A stretch of DNA of 64,000 nt from Pseudoalteromonas shioyasakiensis (lineage in GTDB: Bacteria > Pseudomonadota > Gammaproteobacteria > Enterobacterales > Alteromonadaceae), in the NCBI RefSeq assembly GCF_024518675.1, contig NZ_JANIGL010000001.1:620001-684000 (forward strand), given 5' to 3'. Position numbers and translations under genes: made by a program. Shown piece by piece: positions 1 through 8,719 of the stretch; within the stretch, counting starts at the first letter, position 1; each line of letters opens with the position of its first letter. The notes below the pieces were generated by a model. It did no database searches, was not told the origin of the DNA, and saw nothing but the letters and a program-made list of their open reading frames with translations.

Positions 1-1278
1 TGCTTGTCAGCAATGAATGGCACTAAGATCGGCGCCATATTATTAACAGGCGGTTTTAAACCTGAACCTCGGATTATGACCTTGTGCGAACAAGCAATGG
101 CAACAGGATTACCTATTTTATTTACCGAAGCAGACACTTGGCGAACTTCGTTACTACTTCATAACTTTAATATGGAAGTTCCCTGTGATGATGTGCAACG
201 AATTGATAAAGTTAAGCATCATAACGCAAGCCATATCGATTCAGATTGGCTGGACACGCTAGCTAAAAGTGTGGGTAAAACGCGGAAAATGTCTCCTCCT
301 GCATTTCGCTATTTACTAACAGATAAAGCCCGTCATGCAAATAAAACCGTTGTTTTGCCTGAAGGTAACGAGCCTCGTACTATTAAAGCAGCTGCTATTT
401 GTGGCGAGCGTGGCATAGCGAAGACCATTTTATTAGGCGATAAAGAAGAAATACACCGAATTGCCAGTCAACAAGGTGTAGAGCTGAATGAGAATGTGAC
501 CATTATTGAACCTCAATCAGTTCTTAATGATTATGTCGCACCTATGGTAGACATACGAAAAAGTAAAGGTTTAACCGAAGTGGTAGCACAAGAGCAGCTG
601 CAAGATAACGTGGTACTTGGTACCATGATGTTAGAGCGTGGCATTGTTGATGGTTTAGTCTCTGGTGCAGTTAATACTACTGCAAACACAATCAGACCAC
701 CGCTACAATTAATTAAAACCGCGCCTGGCTCCTCTCTAGTTTCATCTGTATTCTTTATGCTATTACCCGATCAAGTATTGGTCTATGGTGACTGTGCTAT
801 CAACCCGGATCCTACTGCTGATCAGCTGGCTGATATTGCCATTCAATCCGCTGATTCAGCTGCAGCATTTGGAATTGAACCTAGAGTTGCCATGATCAGT
901 TACAGTACTGGCACATCAGGCACCGGCGCGGATGTTGAAAAAGTACGTGAAGCAACTAAGTTAGCTCAGCAAAAGCGCCCTGACTTAATCATTGATGGTC
1001 CATTACAATACGATGCCGCAATCATGGAAAATGTAGCCCTGAAAAAAGCGCCTGATAGCCCTGTAGCAGGTAAAGCAACTGTGTTTATATTCCCAGACTT
1101 AAACACCGGTAACACCACCTATAAGGCGGTGCAAAGAAGCGCAGACTTAATAAGCATAGGTCCCATGCTGCAAGGAATGCGTAAGCCAGTGAATGACTTA
1201 AGCCGTGGTGCATTAGTTGATGATATCGTCTATACGATAGCGTTAACGGCTATCCAAGCCGCACAAGTGGCTAAATAG
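1..1278 (+). CDS. pta: Phosphate acetyltransferase, C-terminal part (5' end outside window)
   Basis: This enzyme interconverts acetyl-CoA and acetyl phosphate in the Pta-AckA pathway in the cytoplasm. The reading frame is open from the first base, so this is the last 425 or so residues of a protein that in gammaproteobacteria is usually about 700 aa (long form). The first 85 residues fit the end of the DRTGG regulatory domain ([13 protein letters not shown]). The catalytic PTA/PTB domain follows from about residue 100 ([63 protein letters not shown]). ackA is expected just upstream, outside the window. No odd residues were seen. Confidence 0.97.
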   Translation, partial: CLSAMNGTKIGAILLTGGFKPEPRIMTLCEQAMATGLPILFTEADTWRTSLLLHNFNMEVPCDDVQRIDKVKHHNASHIDSDWLDTLAKSVGKTRKMSPPAFRYLLTDKARHANKTVVLPEGNEPRTIKAAAICGERGIAKTILLGDKEEIHRIASQQGVELNENVTIIEPQSVLNDYVAPMVDIRKSKGLTEVVAQEQLQDNVVLGTMMLERGIVDGLVSGAVNTTANTIRPPLQLIKTAPGSSLVSSVFFMLLPDQVLVYGDCAINPDPTADQLADIAIQSADSAAAFGIEPRVAMISYSTGTSGTGADVEKVREATKLAQQKRPDLIIDGPLQYDAAIMENVALKKAPDSPVAGKATVFIFPDLNTGNTTYKAVQRSADLISIGPMLQGMRKPVNDLSRGALVDDIVYTIALTAIQAAQVAK

Positions 1279-1293
1279 TCACCACTATTGAAC

Positions 1294-1322
1294 GGTAAAG
1301 TAATGCGTTGCATTGCTTTACC
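1294..1322 (+). terminator. Stem-loop after pta
   Basis: GGTAAAGTAATGC and GCATTGCTTTACC form a 13-bp stem (one G-U pair) with a 3-nt loop, 16 bases after the pta stop. The tract that follows (TATTCATTG) is not a proper U-run, so it may terminate weakly, be Rho-assisted, or protect the mRNA 3' end. Confidence 0.5.
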
Positions 1323-1405
1323 TATTCATTGTCGTTTATCTACCCATATTAAAAATGAACGCTAAATTAATATGTTACATGGGTTATACCTTTTTAATCC
1401 CATTG

Positions 1406-1428
1406 TTATCCACAGAAATTGTGGACAA
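1406..1428. promoter_or_regulatory. Inverted pair of DnaA-box-like 9-mers
   Basis: TTATCCACA at 1406-1414 is a perfect consensus DnaA box. TGTGGACAA at 1420-1428 is the same box inverted with one mismatch, after a 5-bp spacer. The pair lies upstream of the ACT-protein gene; a TATACT at 1458-1463 is a plausible -10. Whether DnaA binds is inference, and the element could simply be a short hairpin. Confidence 0.35.
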
Positions 1429-1500
1429 GATATCCCTTTTATTCAACGCTTTTTAGCTATACTATTAAATCTGCAAGGTGGTTAAATCAAAAGGTTTTTA

Positions 1501-1893
1501 ATGTCAAAACAAACGCTACAGCTTCACAACACCGAATTTACCATTCATAGTCTTGATGTTAATAGCACCATTCCTGCTGATTTATTTAAGCAAACCCTTT
1601 TTTTTATTGCTAAAACCTACGATGAACTTTCAATAGTTTGCCCAAGTGACTTAGCCATAGACAGCCTTGATGCTGAACATAATTGGCTAGCACTGGAAGT
1701 CGTTGGGCCTCTCGGTTTCTCGTTAACGGGGATTATGGCCAATATTTCTGGGGTATTAGCCCGTGCAAAGATATCTATTTTCGCCATTTCCACTTACGAC
1801 ACAGACTATGTGCTAGTTAAAAAACAATCTATAAATGATGCAATAGCAGCATTAAAGAAAGACGGTTACACTGTTATCAAAGACCCGCAATAA
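1501..1893 (+). CDS. ACT domain-containing protein
   Basis: A 130-aa cytoplasmic protein. Residues about 60-125 look like an ACT ligand-binding fold: a hydrophobic strand (WLALEVVGPLGFSLTGIMANISGVLARAKIS), then a helix and the strand IFAISTYDTDYVLVKK, ending in a second helix. ACT domains usually bind amino acids. There is no catalytic domain, so it is a stand-alone small ACT protein whose ligand cannot be read from sequence. It is the first gene of a run that continues 3 nt later with an EIIA-like gene, then an ArsC-like gene, dapE and a peptidase. The link to lysine/diaminopimelate metabolism is only contextual. Confidence 0.75.
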   Translation: MSKQTLQLHNTEFTIHSLDVNSTIPADLFKQTLFFIAKTYDELSIVCPSDLAIDSLDAEHNWLALEVVGPLGFSLTGIMANISGVLARAKISIFAISTYDTDYVLVKKQSINDAIAALKKDGYTVIKDPQ

Positions 1894-1896
1894 ACA

Positions 1897-2391
1897 ATGA
1901 ACAGTACTGATATAATTTACCTGCCACAGCAGCAACTAGACACCAATACAATCGCTATTTGTAGTCCGTTTAGCGGTAAAGTACGACCTTTAAATGAGCA
2001 CCCTGAAGCATTTTTTCGCTACGGTACACTTGGCCCAGGTATTATGGTTGAACTCAGTAGTCATAAGATTTTATCCCCATTTGATGGCGTGTTACTGCAA
2101 GCACGAAATGCTGGAACTGAATTTATCCTACAAGCAAGCAACGGTTTAAAAATATTAATAAACTTACATTTTGACCAACAGTTCGATATTCATCATACCC
2201 ACATTGCCCAACTTAATAATAGTAAAATAAGCAAAGGCCAGCGGCTGGCATATTTTGATCTACGGGATTTAAAAGTGCCTTTAATTGCCAGTTTGATTTT
2301 ATTAAACGGCCACCAGCTAAAGCCGATGTATTATTCGTTGTCTCACGTAAGCGCGGGGACAGATAACCTTTTAACATTAACTAAGAAGTAA
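1897..2391 (+). CDS. Degenerate EIIA-Glc-like (PTS IIA) protein
   Basis: 164 aa with the fold signature of glucose-type PTS EIIA (Crr): ICSPFSGKVRPLNE near residue 21, GPGIMVEL, ILSPFDGVLLQA and GLKILINLHFD at about 83-93. In Crr the phosphorylated histidine (His90, in VHFGID) and its partner His75 are essential. Aligning ILINLHFD with LFVHFGID puts Asn89 at the phospho-acceptor position and Thr74 at the partner position. His91 is two residues further on. The protein is therefore probably not phosphorylated in the usual way and may be a binding or regulatory relic. It lies between the ACT gene and the ArsC-like gene, 3 and 5 nt apart, so it is co-transcribed with dapE. Confidence 0.75.
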   Translation: MNSTDIIYLPQQQLDTNTIAICSPFSGKVRPLNEHPEAFFRYGTLGPGIMVELSSHKILSPFDGVLLQARNAGTEFILQASNGLKILINLHFDQQFDIHHTHIAQLNNSKISKGQRLAYFDLRDLKVPLIASLILLNGHQLKPMYYSLSHVSAGTDNLLTLTKK

Positions 2392-2396
2392 ATGAT

Positions 2397-2744
2397 ATGA
2401 CCACTCTTTACGGTATCAGCAATTGCGACACCATTAAAAAAGCTAAAAAATATTTAACTGATAAAAACATCGCCTTCACATTTCATGATTACCGTAAAGA
2501 CGGTGTCGACCTAGCTATGCTCACAGAATTTGCCGCGCATTTAGATTGGCAAGATTTAGTGAATAAACGTGGTACAACTTACCGCCAATTATCGGACGAG
2601 CAAAAACAAAGCCTTAACAAAGACACGGCACTTGCCCTATTAGTTGAACAACCAGCAATGATCAAGCGTCCAGTAATGACTCATGATTCACAGTATTACC
2701 TCGGGTTTAAAGCCGCGCAATATGATGAGATATTTTCAGTATGA
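2397..2744 (+). CDS. yffB: ArsC/Spx-family protein YffB
   Basis: A 115-aa thioredoxin-fold protein of the ArsC/Spx family. The N-terminus [20 protein letters not shown] carries a single cysteine (Cys10) at the ArsC active-site position. KRPVMTHD near residue 91 is the usual cis-Pro/arginine region. YffB-type proteins lie immediately upstream of dapE in E. coli and many relatives, and the same order is seen here, with the stop codon overlapping the dapE ATG (ATGA). Physiological substrate unknown; glutathione-dependent reductase activity has been proposed for the family. True arsenate reductase function is unlikely because no ars genes are nearby. Confidence 0.9.
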   Translation: MTTLYGISNCDTIKKAKKYLTDKNIAFTFHDYRKDGVDLAMLTEFAAHLDWQDLVNKRGTTYRQLSDEQKQSLNKDTALALLVEQPAMIKRPVMTHDSQYYLGFKAAQYDEIFSV

Positions 2745-3871
2745 GCAACCCCGTAATTGAACTAGCACAAGCGCTGATCCAACGTCGCTCAGTGACACCT
2801 GAAGATGCAGATTGCCAAGCAATGATGAATGAACGCTTAGCAGCGCTTGGTTTTAATATCGAATCAATGTTTTTTACCGATACCTTAAACACATGGGCTA
2901 GAAAAGGTCAGCAGTCGCCACACTTTTGTTTTGCCGGTCACACTGATGTTGTACCAACAGGACCTGAGAAGAATTGGCAACACCCTCCATTTTCAGGGTT
3001 AATACACGATGGTATGTTACACGGTCGTGGAGCCGCAGATATGAAAGGCTCACTGGCTGCTATGATTGTAGCTACTGAACGATTTGTCGATAAACACCCT
3101 GATCACAAAGGCTCTATTTCATTCTTGATCACCTCAGATGAAGAAGGCCCTTTTATCAATGGCACTACTAAAGTAATTGATACGCTTGAACAGCGTGGCG
3201 AAAAAATAGATATGTGTTTAGTGGGTGAACCCTCATCTCGTAATGAACTTGGGGATGTGGTGAAAAATGGCCGCCGAGGCTCTTTAACAGGTTTTTTGAC
3301 CGTTAAAGGCGTTCAAGGACATGTTGCATATCCTCATTTGGCTAAAAATCCGATTCATATCGCTGCACCAGCACTTACTGAGTTAAGCCAAACTCAATGG
3401 GATAATGGCAATGAGTTTTTCCCTGCGACTAGCTTTCAGATTTCAAATATTAATGGTGGTACTGGAGCTGGCAATGTGATCCCAGGCGAGCTTGAAATCC
3501 AATTTAATTTTAGATTCAGTACTGAGGTCACCCATGAACAATTGCAGCAACGTGTTAATGCTATTCTTAAGCACTATGACTTTGAGTATGAGTTGAGCTG
3601 GATAGTTAATGGCCAGCCTTTCATTACTGAAGGGGGTCCATTGATTGACGCCACCGTGGCCGCTATCAAATCAGTAACTGGCCGAGATACCGCTCTTGAA
3701 ACCTCCGGCGGGACCTCTGATGGTCGTTTTATCGCACAAACAGGCGCTAAAGTGATTGAGTTGGGCCCTCGAAACGATACTATCCATAAAGTAAACGAGT
3801 GTGTTAGCACTGATGATCTAGTTGCCCTGTGCGAAGTGTATGAGCAAATCTTGGAGCAATTATTAACATGA
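2741..3871 (+). CDS. dapE: Succinyl-diaminopimelate desuccinylase
   Basis: DapE hydrolyses N-succinyl-L,L-diaminopimelate to L,L-diaminopimelate and succinate in the lysine and peptidoglycan precursor pathway. The 376-aa length is typical. M20 metallopeptidase features are clear: [11 protein letters not shown] (zinc ligand His and catalytic Asp), [14 protein letters not shown] (bridging Asp), DEEGP (general base and zinc-ligand acidic residues), LVGEPSS, and the C-terminal [14 protein letters not shown] with a zinc ligand His. The start overlaps the yffB stop by 4 nt and the stop overlaps the next gene by 4 nt, so translation is probably coupled. Confidence 0.97.
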   Translation: MSNPVIELAQALIQRRSVTPEDADCQAMMNERLAALGFNIESMFFTDTLNTWARKGQQSPHFCFAGHTDVVPTGPEKNWQHPPFSGLIHDGMLHGRGAADMKGSLAAMIVATERFVDKHPDHKGSISFLITSDEEGPFINGTTKVIDTLEQRGEKIDMCLVGEPSSRNELGDVVKNGRRGSLTGFLTVKGVQGHVAYPHLAKNPIHIAAPALTELSQTQWDNGNEFFPATSFQISNINGGTGAGNVIPGELEIQFNFRFSTEVTHEQLQQRVNAILKHYDFEYELSWIVNGQPFITEGGPLIDATVAAIKSVTGRDTALETSGGTSDGRFIAQTGAKVIELGPRNDTIHKVNECVSTDDLVALCEVYEQILEQLLT

Positions 3872-4587
3872 GTTGTTTATCACTCAGCCCGTCACTATTA
3901 GCCGCATGTGCAACGGGCTGTAGTGATGCACACTTAGTTGATTGTGGCCAACATCGTATTCATGCCAATATAGTTGATGATTTTATAGCACTCAAAAATG
4001 CGGCAGCCCAAGCAGGTTTTGAGTTAACAATCGCGTCAAGTTTTCGAGATTTTGAACGACAAAGTGTAATTTGGAATGCGAAGTTCTCAGGCGCTAGGCC
4101 TATTCTTGACCAACATCAGCAAGCAGTTGATATATCGGATTTATCTGAGCTTGAAATTTGTCATGCTATTTTACTTTATAGTGCACTACCTGGTGCAAGC
4201 CGCCACCATTTTGGTACTGATGTTGATATATATGACCAAGCAGCAATCCCTCCAGACTATAAGCTACAACTAGAGCCACATGAATATACTATTGGCGGGC
4301 CTTTTGCGGCGATGACAAATTGGCTAGATAACAACTTAGCTAAATTTGGCTTTTACCGCCCTTATCAAAGCTATTTAGGTGGTGTAGCGCCAGAGCCTTG
4401 GCATATAAGTCATATAAATCAATCCCAACTCATGTGTGATGTTCTTAATTTAGATGTACTCACTAAACAAGTTCAGCACAGTGATCTATTGGGTAAGCAA
4501 ACCATTTTGGCCCACCTACCCGAGCTATATGAACGCTATGTCACAAATATAGCCAGACCACCGCAAGACACCGTACTCGCACCTTAA
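3868..4587 (+). CDS. M15 family D-alanyl-D-alanine carboxypeptidase-like protein
   Basis: 239 aa with VanY-type peptidase M15B motifs. [19 protein letters not shown] (about residues 52-70) is the substrate-binding segment, [13 protein letters not shown] (about 111-123) supplies the zinc His and Asp, and EPWHISH (about 171-177) supplies the catalytic Glu and last His. These enzymes trim D-Ala from peptidoglycan stem peptides or act as L,D/D,D-carboxypeptidases. There is no clear signal peptide, so a cytoplasmic role in muropeptide processing is possible. The gene overlaps dapE (ATGA), so it is expressed with diaminopimelate synthesis, consistent with cell-wall metabolism. It converges on the EamA gene with only 13 nt between. 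Confidence 0.85.
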   Translation: MSCLSLSPSLLAACATGCSDAHLVDCGQHRIHANIVDDFIALKNAAAQAGFELTIASSFRDFERQSVIWNAKFSGARPILDQHQQAVDISDLSELEICHAILLYSALPGASRHHFGTDVDIYDQAAIPPDYKLQLEPHEYTIGGPFAAMTNWLDNNLAKFGFYRPYQSYLGGVAPEPWHISHINQSQLMCDVLNLDVLTKQVQHSDLLGKQTILAHLPELYERYVTNIARPPQDTVLAP

Positions 4588-4600
4588 GCTGGCTTGAGTA

Positions 4601-5467
4601 TTATATCTGCTCCGCCGGTTTAGCCGTTAAAAAAACCAGTACAGCGCCAAGTATAATGGCGCTTGCGATAACAAACTGTAAAGTAAGAGCCTCCGCTAAC
4701 AAGACCATACCAGCAATCGCAGCAATCACGGGCACACACAATTGTACAACAGCCGCTTGACTGCTTTTTAATAATGGCAAAGCAAGATACCAGATGCTAT
4801 AGCCAATTCCAGATGCCACTGCACCTGATAAGCACGCTAAAATAATACCCTGTAAGCTAATTTGCGCAGCAACCGAGAGCCCGATGATAATTAATACCGG
4901 TAACGCAATAAGGCTTTTGGCAAAGTTATACGTCGTTGCTTTTAAAGGTGCTGCACAGCTTTTACCACGAATACTGTATACGCCCCAAGCGATGCCGCTT
5001 ATTGCCATTAAAATAGCAGGAAAAAGTGAAGGTACTGCAGCTGATGGCAGCATTAGATAAATAAAACCAGCTAAAGCTGCAACAAAAGCAAACCATTGTA
5101 CTATCGATAATCGCTCTTTTTTAAAGATGCCCCAGCCTATCATGGTCAATTGCACCGCAGAGAATAAAATTAACGCGCCTGTGCCTGTATCAAGCTCTAC
5201 ATATGCAATAGAAAAACACAGTGCATACAGCAGTAAGCTCATGCTACTTCGCCAACTTCCCTGCTCTTTGTTAATAGCCGCATTAGTAGTAACGAGTTTC
5301 TTTTGTTGCAACAATAAAATAATCCCTAAACACACTGCACCGCTGAATAACCGTATGGCTGTAAAATTCCATGGATCAATATCACCACCCGCTAATGCCA
5401 TACGGGCAAGTATAGAATTACCGGCAAAAGCTGCAAGGGCCAGCACAGTATAAATAATTGCTTTCAA
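4601..5467 (-). CDS. EamA/DMT-family membrane transporter
   Basis: 288 aa, strongly hydrophobic throughout, with about ten predicted membrane segments arranged as two EamA repeats of five. The opening AIIYTVLALAAFAGNSILAR is typical of the family, and SGAVASGIGYSIWYLALP is the start of the second repeat's conserved segment. Members export small metabolites or drugs; the substrate is not evident. It stands alone, divergent from the lipoprotein operon at 5684 and convergent with the M15 gene. Confidence 0.85.
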   Translation of the reverse strand: MKAIIYTVLALAAFAGNSILARMALAGGDIDPWNFTAIRLFSGAVCLGIILLLQQKKLVTTNAAINKEQGSWRSSMSLLLYALCFSIAYVELDTGTGALILFSAVQLTMIGWGIFKKERLSIVQWFAFVAALAGFIYLMLPSAAVPSLFPAILMAISGIAWGVYSIRGKSCAAPLKATTYNFAKSLIALPVLIIIGLSVAAQISLQGIILACLSGAVASGIGYSIWYLALPLLKSSQAAVVQLCVPVIAAIAGMVLLAEALTLQFVIASAIILGAVLVFLTAKPAEQI

Positions 5468-5683
5468 ATTTATTCCTTAATTAAGCGTTTTGATGAGGGT
5501 AATATCCACTCAGCGATCAGGTTATCAGTTTTTATAAGACCCTTATAGCGCAATATAAATTTCACCAATACCCTAGGTAGATCTGCACCCTTAGGTGGTT
5601 AATACTACGAATTTTTACATTGTTTATCATAGAAGGTTAATAAGTCTATGCTAATCTATATTAAAAGTTTAAAGGAGTGATCT

Positions 5684-7057
5684 GTGAAGCGTCGTTTTAT
5701 AGTTGGATTAAGTCTTATATTAGCTGGGGTAAGTGGCTGTAGTACAGTAGGCTTTGGCGATCTATTCACTGATTATGCAACACAAATTAATCCGGTACGC
5801 CAAGCTATACGTGTTAATGACATCAGCCAAGCTCAACAACTTTTACCGAATAATAACCCATCTCATAGTAATTATTTACTCAATCAGCTAGAGCATGCCC
5901 GCGTTAACGATTTAAATAATCTAAATGCCGGCGCCCAAACGAATTACGAAGCTATATATCAGCAAATGGAAAACATTCGTCAAGCCGCTAAAGTGCAAGT
6001 ATCCAGTGGCCTTGAACAAAGCAATGCATTATTAACTAATGACTCTGTCATTGCCTATGAGCCGGCACCTTACGAAATGAGTATGTTACATAGCTATAAA
6101 GCCCTTAACTATGTATTTGACAATGATATTGAGGGTGCGCTTGTTGAAGTACGCCGAGCGAACAAAGTACAAGTTGATGCTTTAACGCAAAACCAAGGGG
6201 AAATTGATGCCACAGTTAAAGAAGCGCAGCAGCATTACCCGAGTATGGATGAGATAATTAAAAATGTGAAAAATGGCTACCAAAATGCCTTTACGTTTTA
6301 TTTATCTGCACTACTTTATCAAAGTAATAAACAATACGATGATGCCTATATTGACTATAAAAAAGCGCTAGAAATAAACCCTGATAACCTTTATCTACAG
6401 CAAGACGTCATGCGTTTAGCAAAGCAGCAAGGTTTTGAACAAGACTTAGCACAATTTACACAACGCTTTGGTCAGCCCACACCAGTCAATAATAATGGTG
6501 AAGTGATTGTACTCATTGAGCAAGGCTTAGTCCCACAAAAGGACGAATTTGTATTACGTTTACCCATTTATACTTCTCGCGGTGATGCACGATTTTATAG
6601 TTTAGCGATGCCAATATACAAAGACAGCGCCTTTGTGCCTGCAATCAATCAAGTTAAGATTGCCAATCAACAAGTACCGCTAAACCCGTTAGTACGTATT
6701 GAGGCGCTAGCCGCGAAAACACTGGAAGAACAAACCCCCGCTAGAGTGACTCGCCAAGTTTTACGCTTAGTTGCCAAAGAAAAAGTACGTGCTGAACTGG
6801 CAAGAAGTGGTGGTGATGTCGGTAATATCTTAGCAAATATCTATAATTTGGCATCCGAGCAGGCTGATACACGGAGCTGGCTAACGTTACCAAATCAAAT
6901 CAGCGTTGCACGCACAGATATTACAGCCGGAACGCACACTTTAACGGTTGGTAACAACCACCCAGATATAAACTTTGAAGTTAGTAAGCAAAGGTTAACT
7001 TTGATCTATCTAACCTCTATTAATAACTACTTTAACTCTCACGTAGTGCAACTTTAG
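5684..7057 (+). CDS. COG3014-type lipoprotein with TPR-like repeats
   Basis: 457 aa. The start is GTG, preceded by AAAGGAG at good spacing. The N-terminus is a lipoprotein signal ending in a lipobox (AGVSGC, Cys19), so it is likely membrane-anchored. A helical middle region contains a TPR-like unit near 205-235 (LYQSNKQYDDAYIDYKKALE, then NPDN). The C-terminal third is beta-rich. This family is found with ycfL and lpoB, as here (8 nt before ycfL). The arrangement suggests a cell-envelope role linked to peptidoglycan synthase activation, but its molecular function is not established. Confidence 0.8.
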   Translation: MKRRFIVGLSLILAGVSGCSTVGFGDLFTDYATQINPVRQAIRVNDISQAQQLLPNNNPSHSNYLLNQLEHARVNDLNNLNAGAQTNYEAIYQQMENIRQAAKVQVSSGLEQSNALLTNDSVIAYEPAPYEMSMLHSYKALNYVFDNDIEGALVEVRRANKVQVDALTQNQGEIDATVKEAQQHYPSMDEIIKNVKNGYQNAFTFYLSALLYQSNKQYDDAYIDYKKALEINPDNLYLQQDVMRLAKQQGFEQDLAQFTQRFGQPTPVNNNGEVIVLIEQGLVPQKDEFVLRLPIYTSRGDARFYSLAMPIYKDSAFVPAINQVKIANQQVPLNPLVRIEALAAKTLEEQTPARVTRQVLRLVAKEKVRAELARSGGDVGNILANIYNLASEQADTRSWLTLPNQISVARTDITAGTHTLTVGNNHPDINFEVSKQRLTLIYLTSINNYFNSHVVQL

Positions 7058-7065
7058 GAGCTACT

Positions 7066-7491
7066 ATGAAAATTTTAATACCGATACTCGCGCTATGTAT
7101 ACTTGCAGGGTGTTCCAGCAGGCCCACAACATCTGGCGTTACCGTGGAGCAATCAAGTGCGCAATACCAGCAACAGTTAAAAGTAAAAAACCCAGATCTT
7201 GGTAAAAGACTAGCCATTACAGATGTCAAAACGCGACAAACAAATCAGCTTACAGATGTCGTTGTCACGCTTACTAGTAGCTATAAGAAATCTCAGTATT
7301 TACAGTATCAGTTCACATGGTATGACAGCGATGGCTTTGTTATTAAGGGTAATCACTCGCCATGGCAAGCATTAACCTTGTTTGGTTTTGCAAATATTCA
7401 ATTACCGGGCCTTGCGCCAACCACTGATGCAGTTACTTTTTCGCTTGCGGTACGTGAAGTATCAACCGAAGCACAAGAATTTGAAGATTAA
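7066..7491 (+). CDS. ycfL: YcfL-like lipoprotein (DUF1425)
   Basis: 141 aa with a lipoprotein signal MKILIPILALCILAGC (lipobox LAGC, Cys16). The mature part is beta-rich (LTDVVVTLTSSYKKSQYLQYQFTWYDSDGF), matching the YcfL/DUF1425 family that accompanies lpoB (ycfM) in E. coli. Function unknown; presumably periplasmic face of the outer membrane. It lies 8 nt after the COG3014 gene and 10 nt before lpoB, with a clear AGGAG site before its ATG. Confidence 0.85.
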   Translation: MKILIPILALCILAGCSSRPTTSGVTVEQSSAQYQQQLKVKNPDLGKRLAITDVKTRQTNQLTDVVVTLTSSYKKSQYLQYQFTWYDSDGFVIKGNHSPWQALTLFGFANIQLPGLAPTTDAVTFSLAVREVSTEAQEFED

Positions 7492-7501
7492 GGAAATTAA
7501 C

Positions 7502-8131
7502 ATGAACACTATGAATAAAAAAGCCACACTAAAAACGCTTTCAGGGTATGCTTTAATCGGGTTAAGTGCATTTGCTTTATCAGGCTGTGCCAATAAAGCA
7601 GTTGTCAGTTACGGTGATGCTCAAGCAGTTGAAACCACAGACATTAACTTTGGCTCTACTGACTTGCAAAAAGTCGCCACCCAAATGACGGACTCACTAC
7701 TTTCTTCGGCAGTAGTGGGCACAATGACAGCAAACAGCCGTCCTATTGTATTTGTTGAGCGTATTAAAAATAAAACCAGTGAACATATTGATACTGAATC
7801 AATCACTGACTCTATTTCAACACAACTTTTACGCAGTGGTAAGTTCCGCTTTGTCGATATGGGACGAGTTGAGGCTGTACGTGAACAACTTAACTTTCAA
7901 AATGTTGATGCCCTCGTTGATCCCTCAACCGCCGTTGCATTTGGCCAACAAGTGGGCGCGCAATATATGCTTTATGGCAACCTATCGAGCATAGTTAAAT
8001 CCAATGAAGATAAAGCTGATGTGTATTATAAATTTACCATGCGATTAATGGATTTAAAAAGTGGTCTAGTTGAATGGGCTGATGAAACGGAAATTCGTAA
8101 AACGCGTGAAAAATCAACCTTTGGCTGGTAA
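7502..8131 (+). CDS. lpoB: Penicillin-binding protein activator LpoB
   Basis: LpoB is an outer-membrane lipoprotein that reaches through the periplasm to activate the peptidoglycan synthase PBP1B. The likely start is ATG 7502 (AAGGAAATTAAC before it), giving 209 aa; the frame is open further upstream inside ycfL but that part has no lipoprotein signal. The signal ends in LSGC (Cys27). The conserved body is clear: RPIVFVERIKNKTSEHIDT, LLRSGKFRFVDMGRVEAVREQL, and GAQYMLYGNLSSIVK. Length agrees with E. coli LpoB. Downstream partner genes are absent; PBP1B is not in the window. Confidence 0.92.
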   Translation: MNTMNKKATLKTLSGYALIGLSAFALSGCANKAVVSYGDAQAVETTDINFGSTDLQKVATQMTDSLLSSAVVGTMTANSRPIVFVERIKNKTSEHIDTESITDSISTQLLRSGKFRFVDMGRVEAVREQLNFQNVDALVDPSTAVAFGQQVGAQYMLYGNLSSIVKSNEDKADVYYKFTMRLMDLKSGLVEWADETEIRKTREKSTFGW

Positions 8132-8147
8132 CAGCTAAGGAGTAAAC

Positions 8148-8615
8148 ATGAAATATTCAATTTTAACGCTATGTGCTGCACTGCTCATGTCTGCACCCAC
8201 GTTTGCAGCCTATGAGCGAAACAAAGCCGTGCCAGTACAGCAAGTACTGTTTGGTGAAGTAAGATCCGTTCGCAACATTACCGAAAAAGAGCTGGTGCAA
8301 GATAAAGCTAACGGCTGGAAAACCTTTGGTGGAGCATTATTGGGTGGAGTTATAGGTAATCAGTTTGGTGGCGGTAGTGGTCGAACTGCAGCCACGATAT
8401 TAGGTTCAGTGATTGGTGGCAGCGTAGCCCATAACAAACAGCAAACCAGTCATTATAATGAATATCATTTAGTCGAATTAATGATCAAGGTTGAAAACGG
8501 TGAGCAGTTTATGGTTGTTCAAGATCAAGACAGCCAAATGAGATTTAGCACTGGTGATGATGTTCGGCTTGTTTATTTATCAGACAACACTGTGAGAGTC
8601 GATAAAGCATACTAG
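8148..8615 (+). CDS. Glycine-zipper 2TM-domain outer-membrane protein
   Basis: 155 aa with a Sec signal peptide (MKYSILTLCAALLMSAPTFA, cleavage near residue 20). The centre holds a glycine-zipper pair, GGALLGGVIGNQFGGGSGRT and ATILGSVIGGSVAH, as in SlyB/Rick_17kDa proteins. Unlike SlyB there is no lipobox cysteine. Good AAGGAG site and a 16-nt gap after lpoB make it the last gene of the envelope operon. It is probably a periplasmic or outer-membrane stress-type protein; the exact role is not known. Confidence 0.8.
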   Translation: MKYSILTLCAALLMSAPTFAAYERNKAVPVQQVLFGEVRSVRNITEKELVQDKANGWKTFGGALLGGVIGNQFGGGSGRTAATILGSVIGGSVAHNKQQTSHYNEYHLVELMIKVENGEQFMVVQDQDSQMRFSTGDDVRLVYLSDNTVRVDKAY

Positions 8616-8661
8616 GGCCTGTTGACCTTCCAAGGTTAGATCCGAAAAGGTCAACAGACCC
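8615..8661. repeat. Imperfect 15-bp inverted repeat (MITE/REP-like)
   Basis: GGGCCTGTTGACCTT at 8615-8629 is matched by AAGGTCAACAGACCC at 8647-8661, complementary except one G-U position. The loop is 17 nt and no U-run follows, while a separate real terminator lies just downstream. It looks like a small palindromic repeat or the fused ends of a lost mobile element rather than the operon terminator. Confidence 0.5.
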
Positions 8662-8674
8662 TAAGTTTATTAAC

Positions 8675-8704
8675 AAAAAAGCGAGCTAATTAGCTCGCTT
8701 TTTA
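8675..8704. terminator. Bidirectional intrinsic terminator
   Basis: A-run, then the perfect 18-bp palindrome GCGAGCTAATTAGCTCGC, then a T-run. It sits between the converging envelope operon and alaA and can terminate both. Confidence 0.9.
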
Positions 8705-8719
8705 TTCAAAATCAAACCG

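Noticed and set aside
7382..7501. Longer N-terminus for LpoB inside ycfL
   Set aside because: The lipoprotein signal peptide begins at ATG 7502, and the 40 upstream codons are an out-of-frame reading of ycfL.
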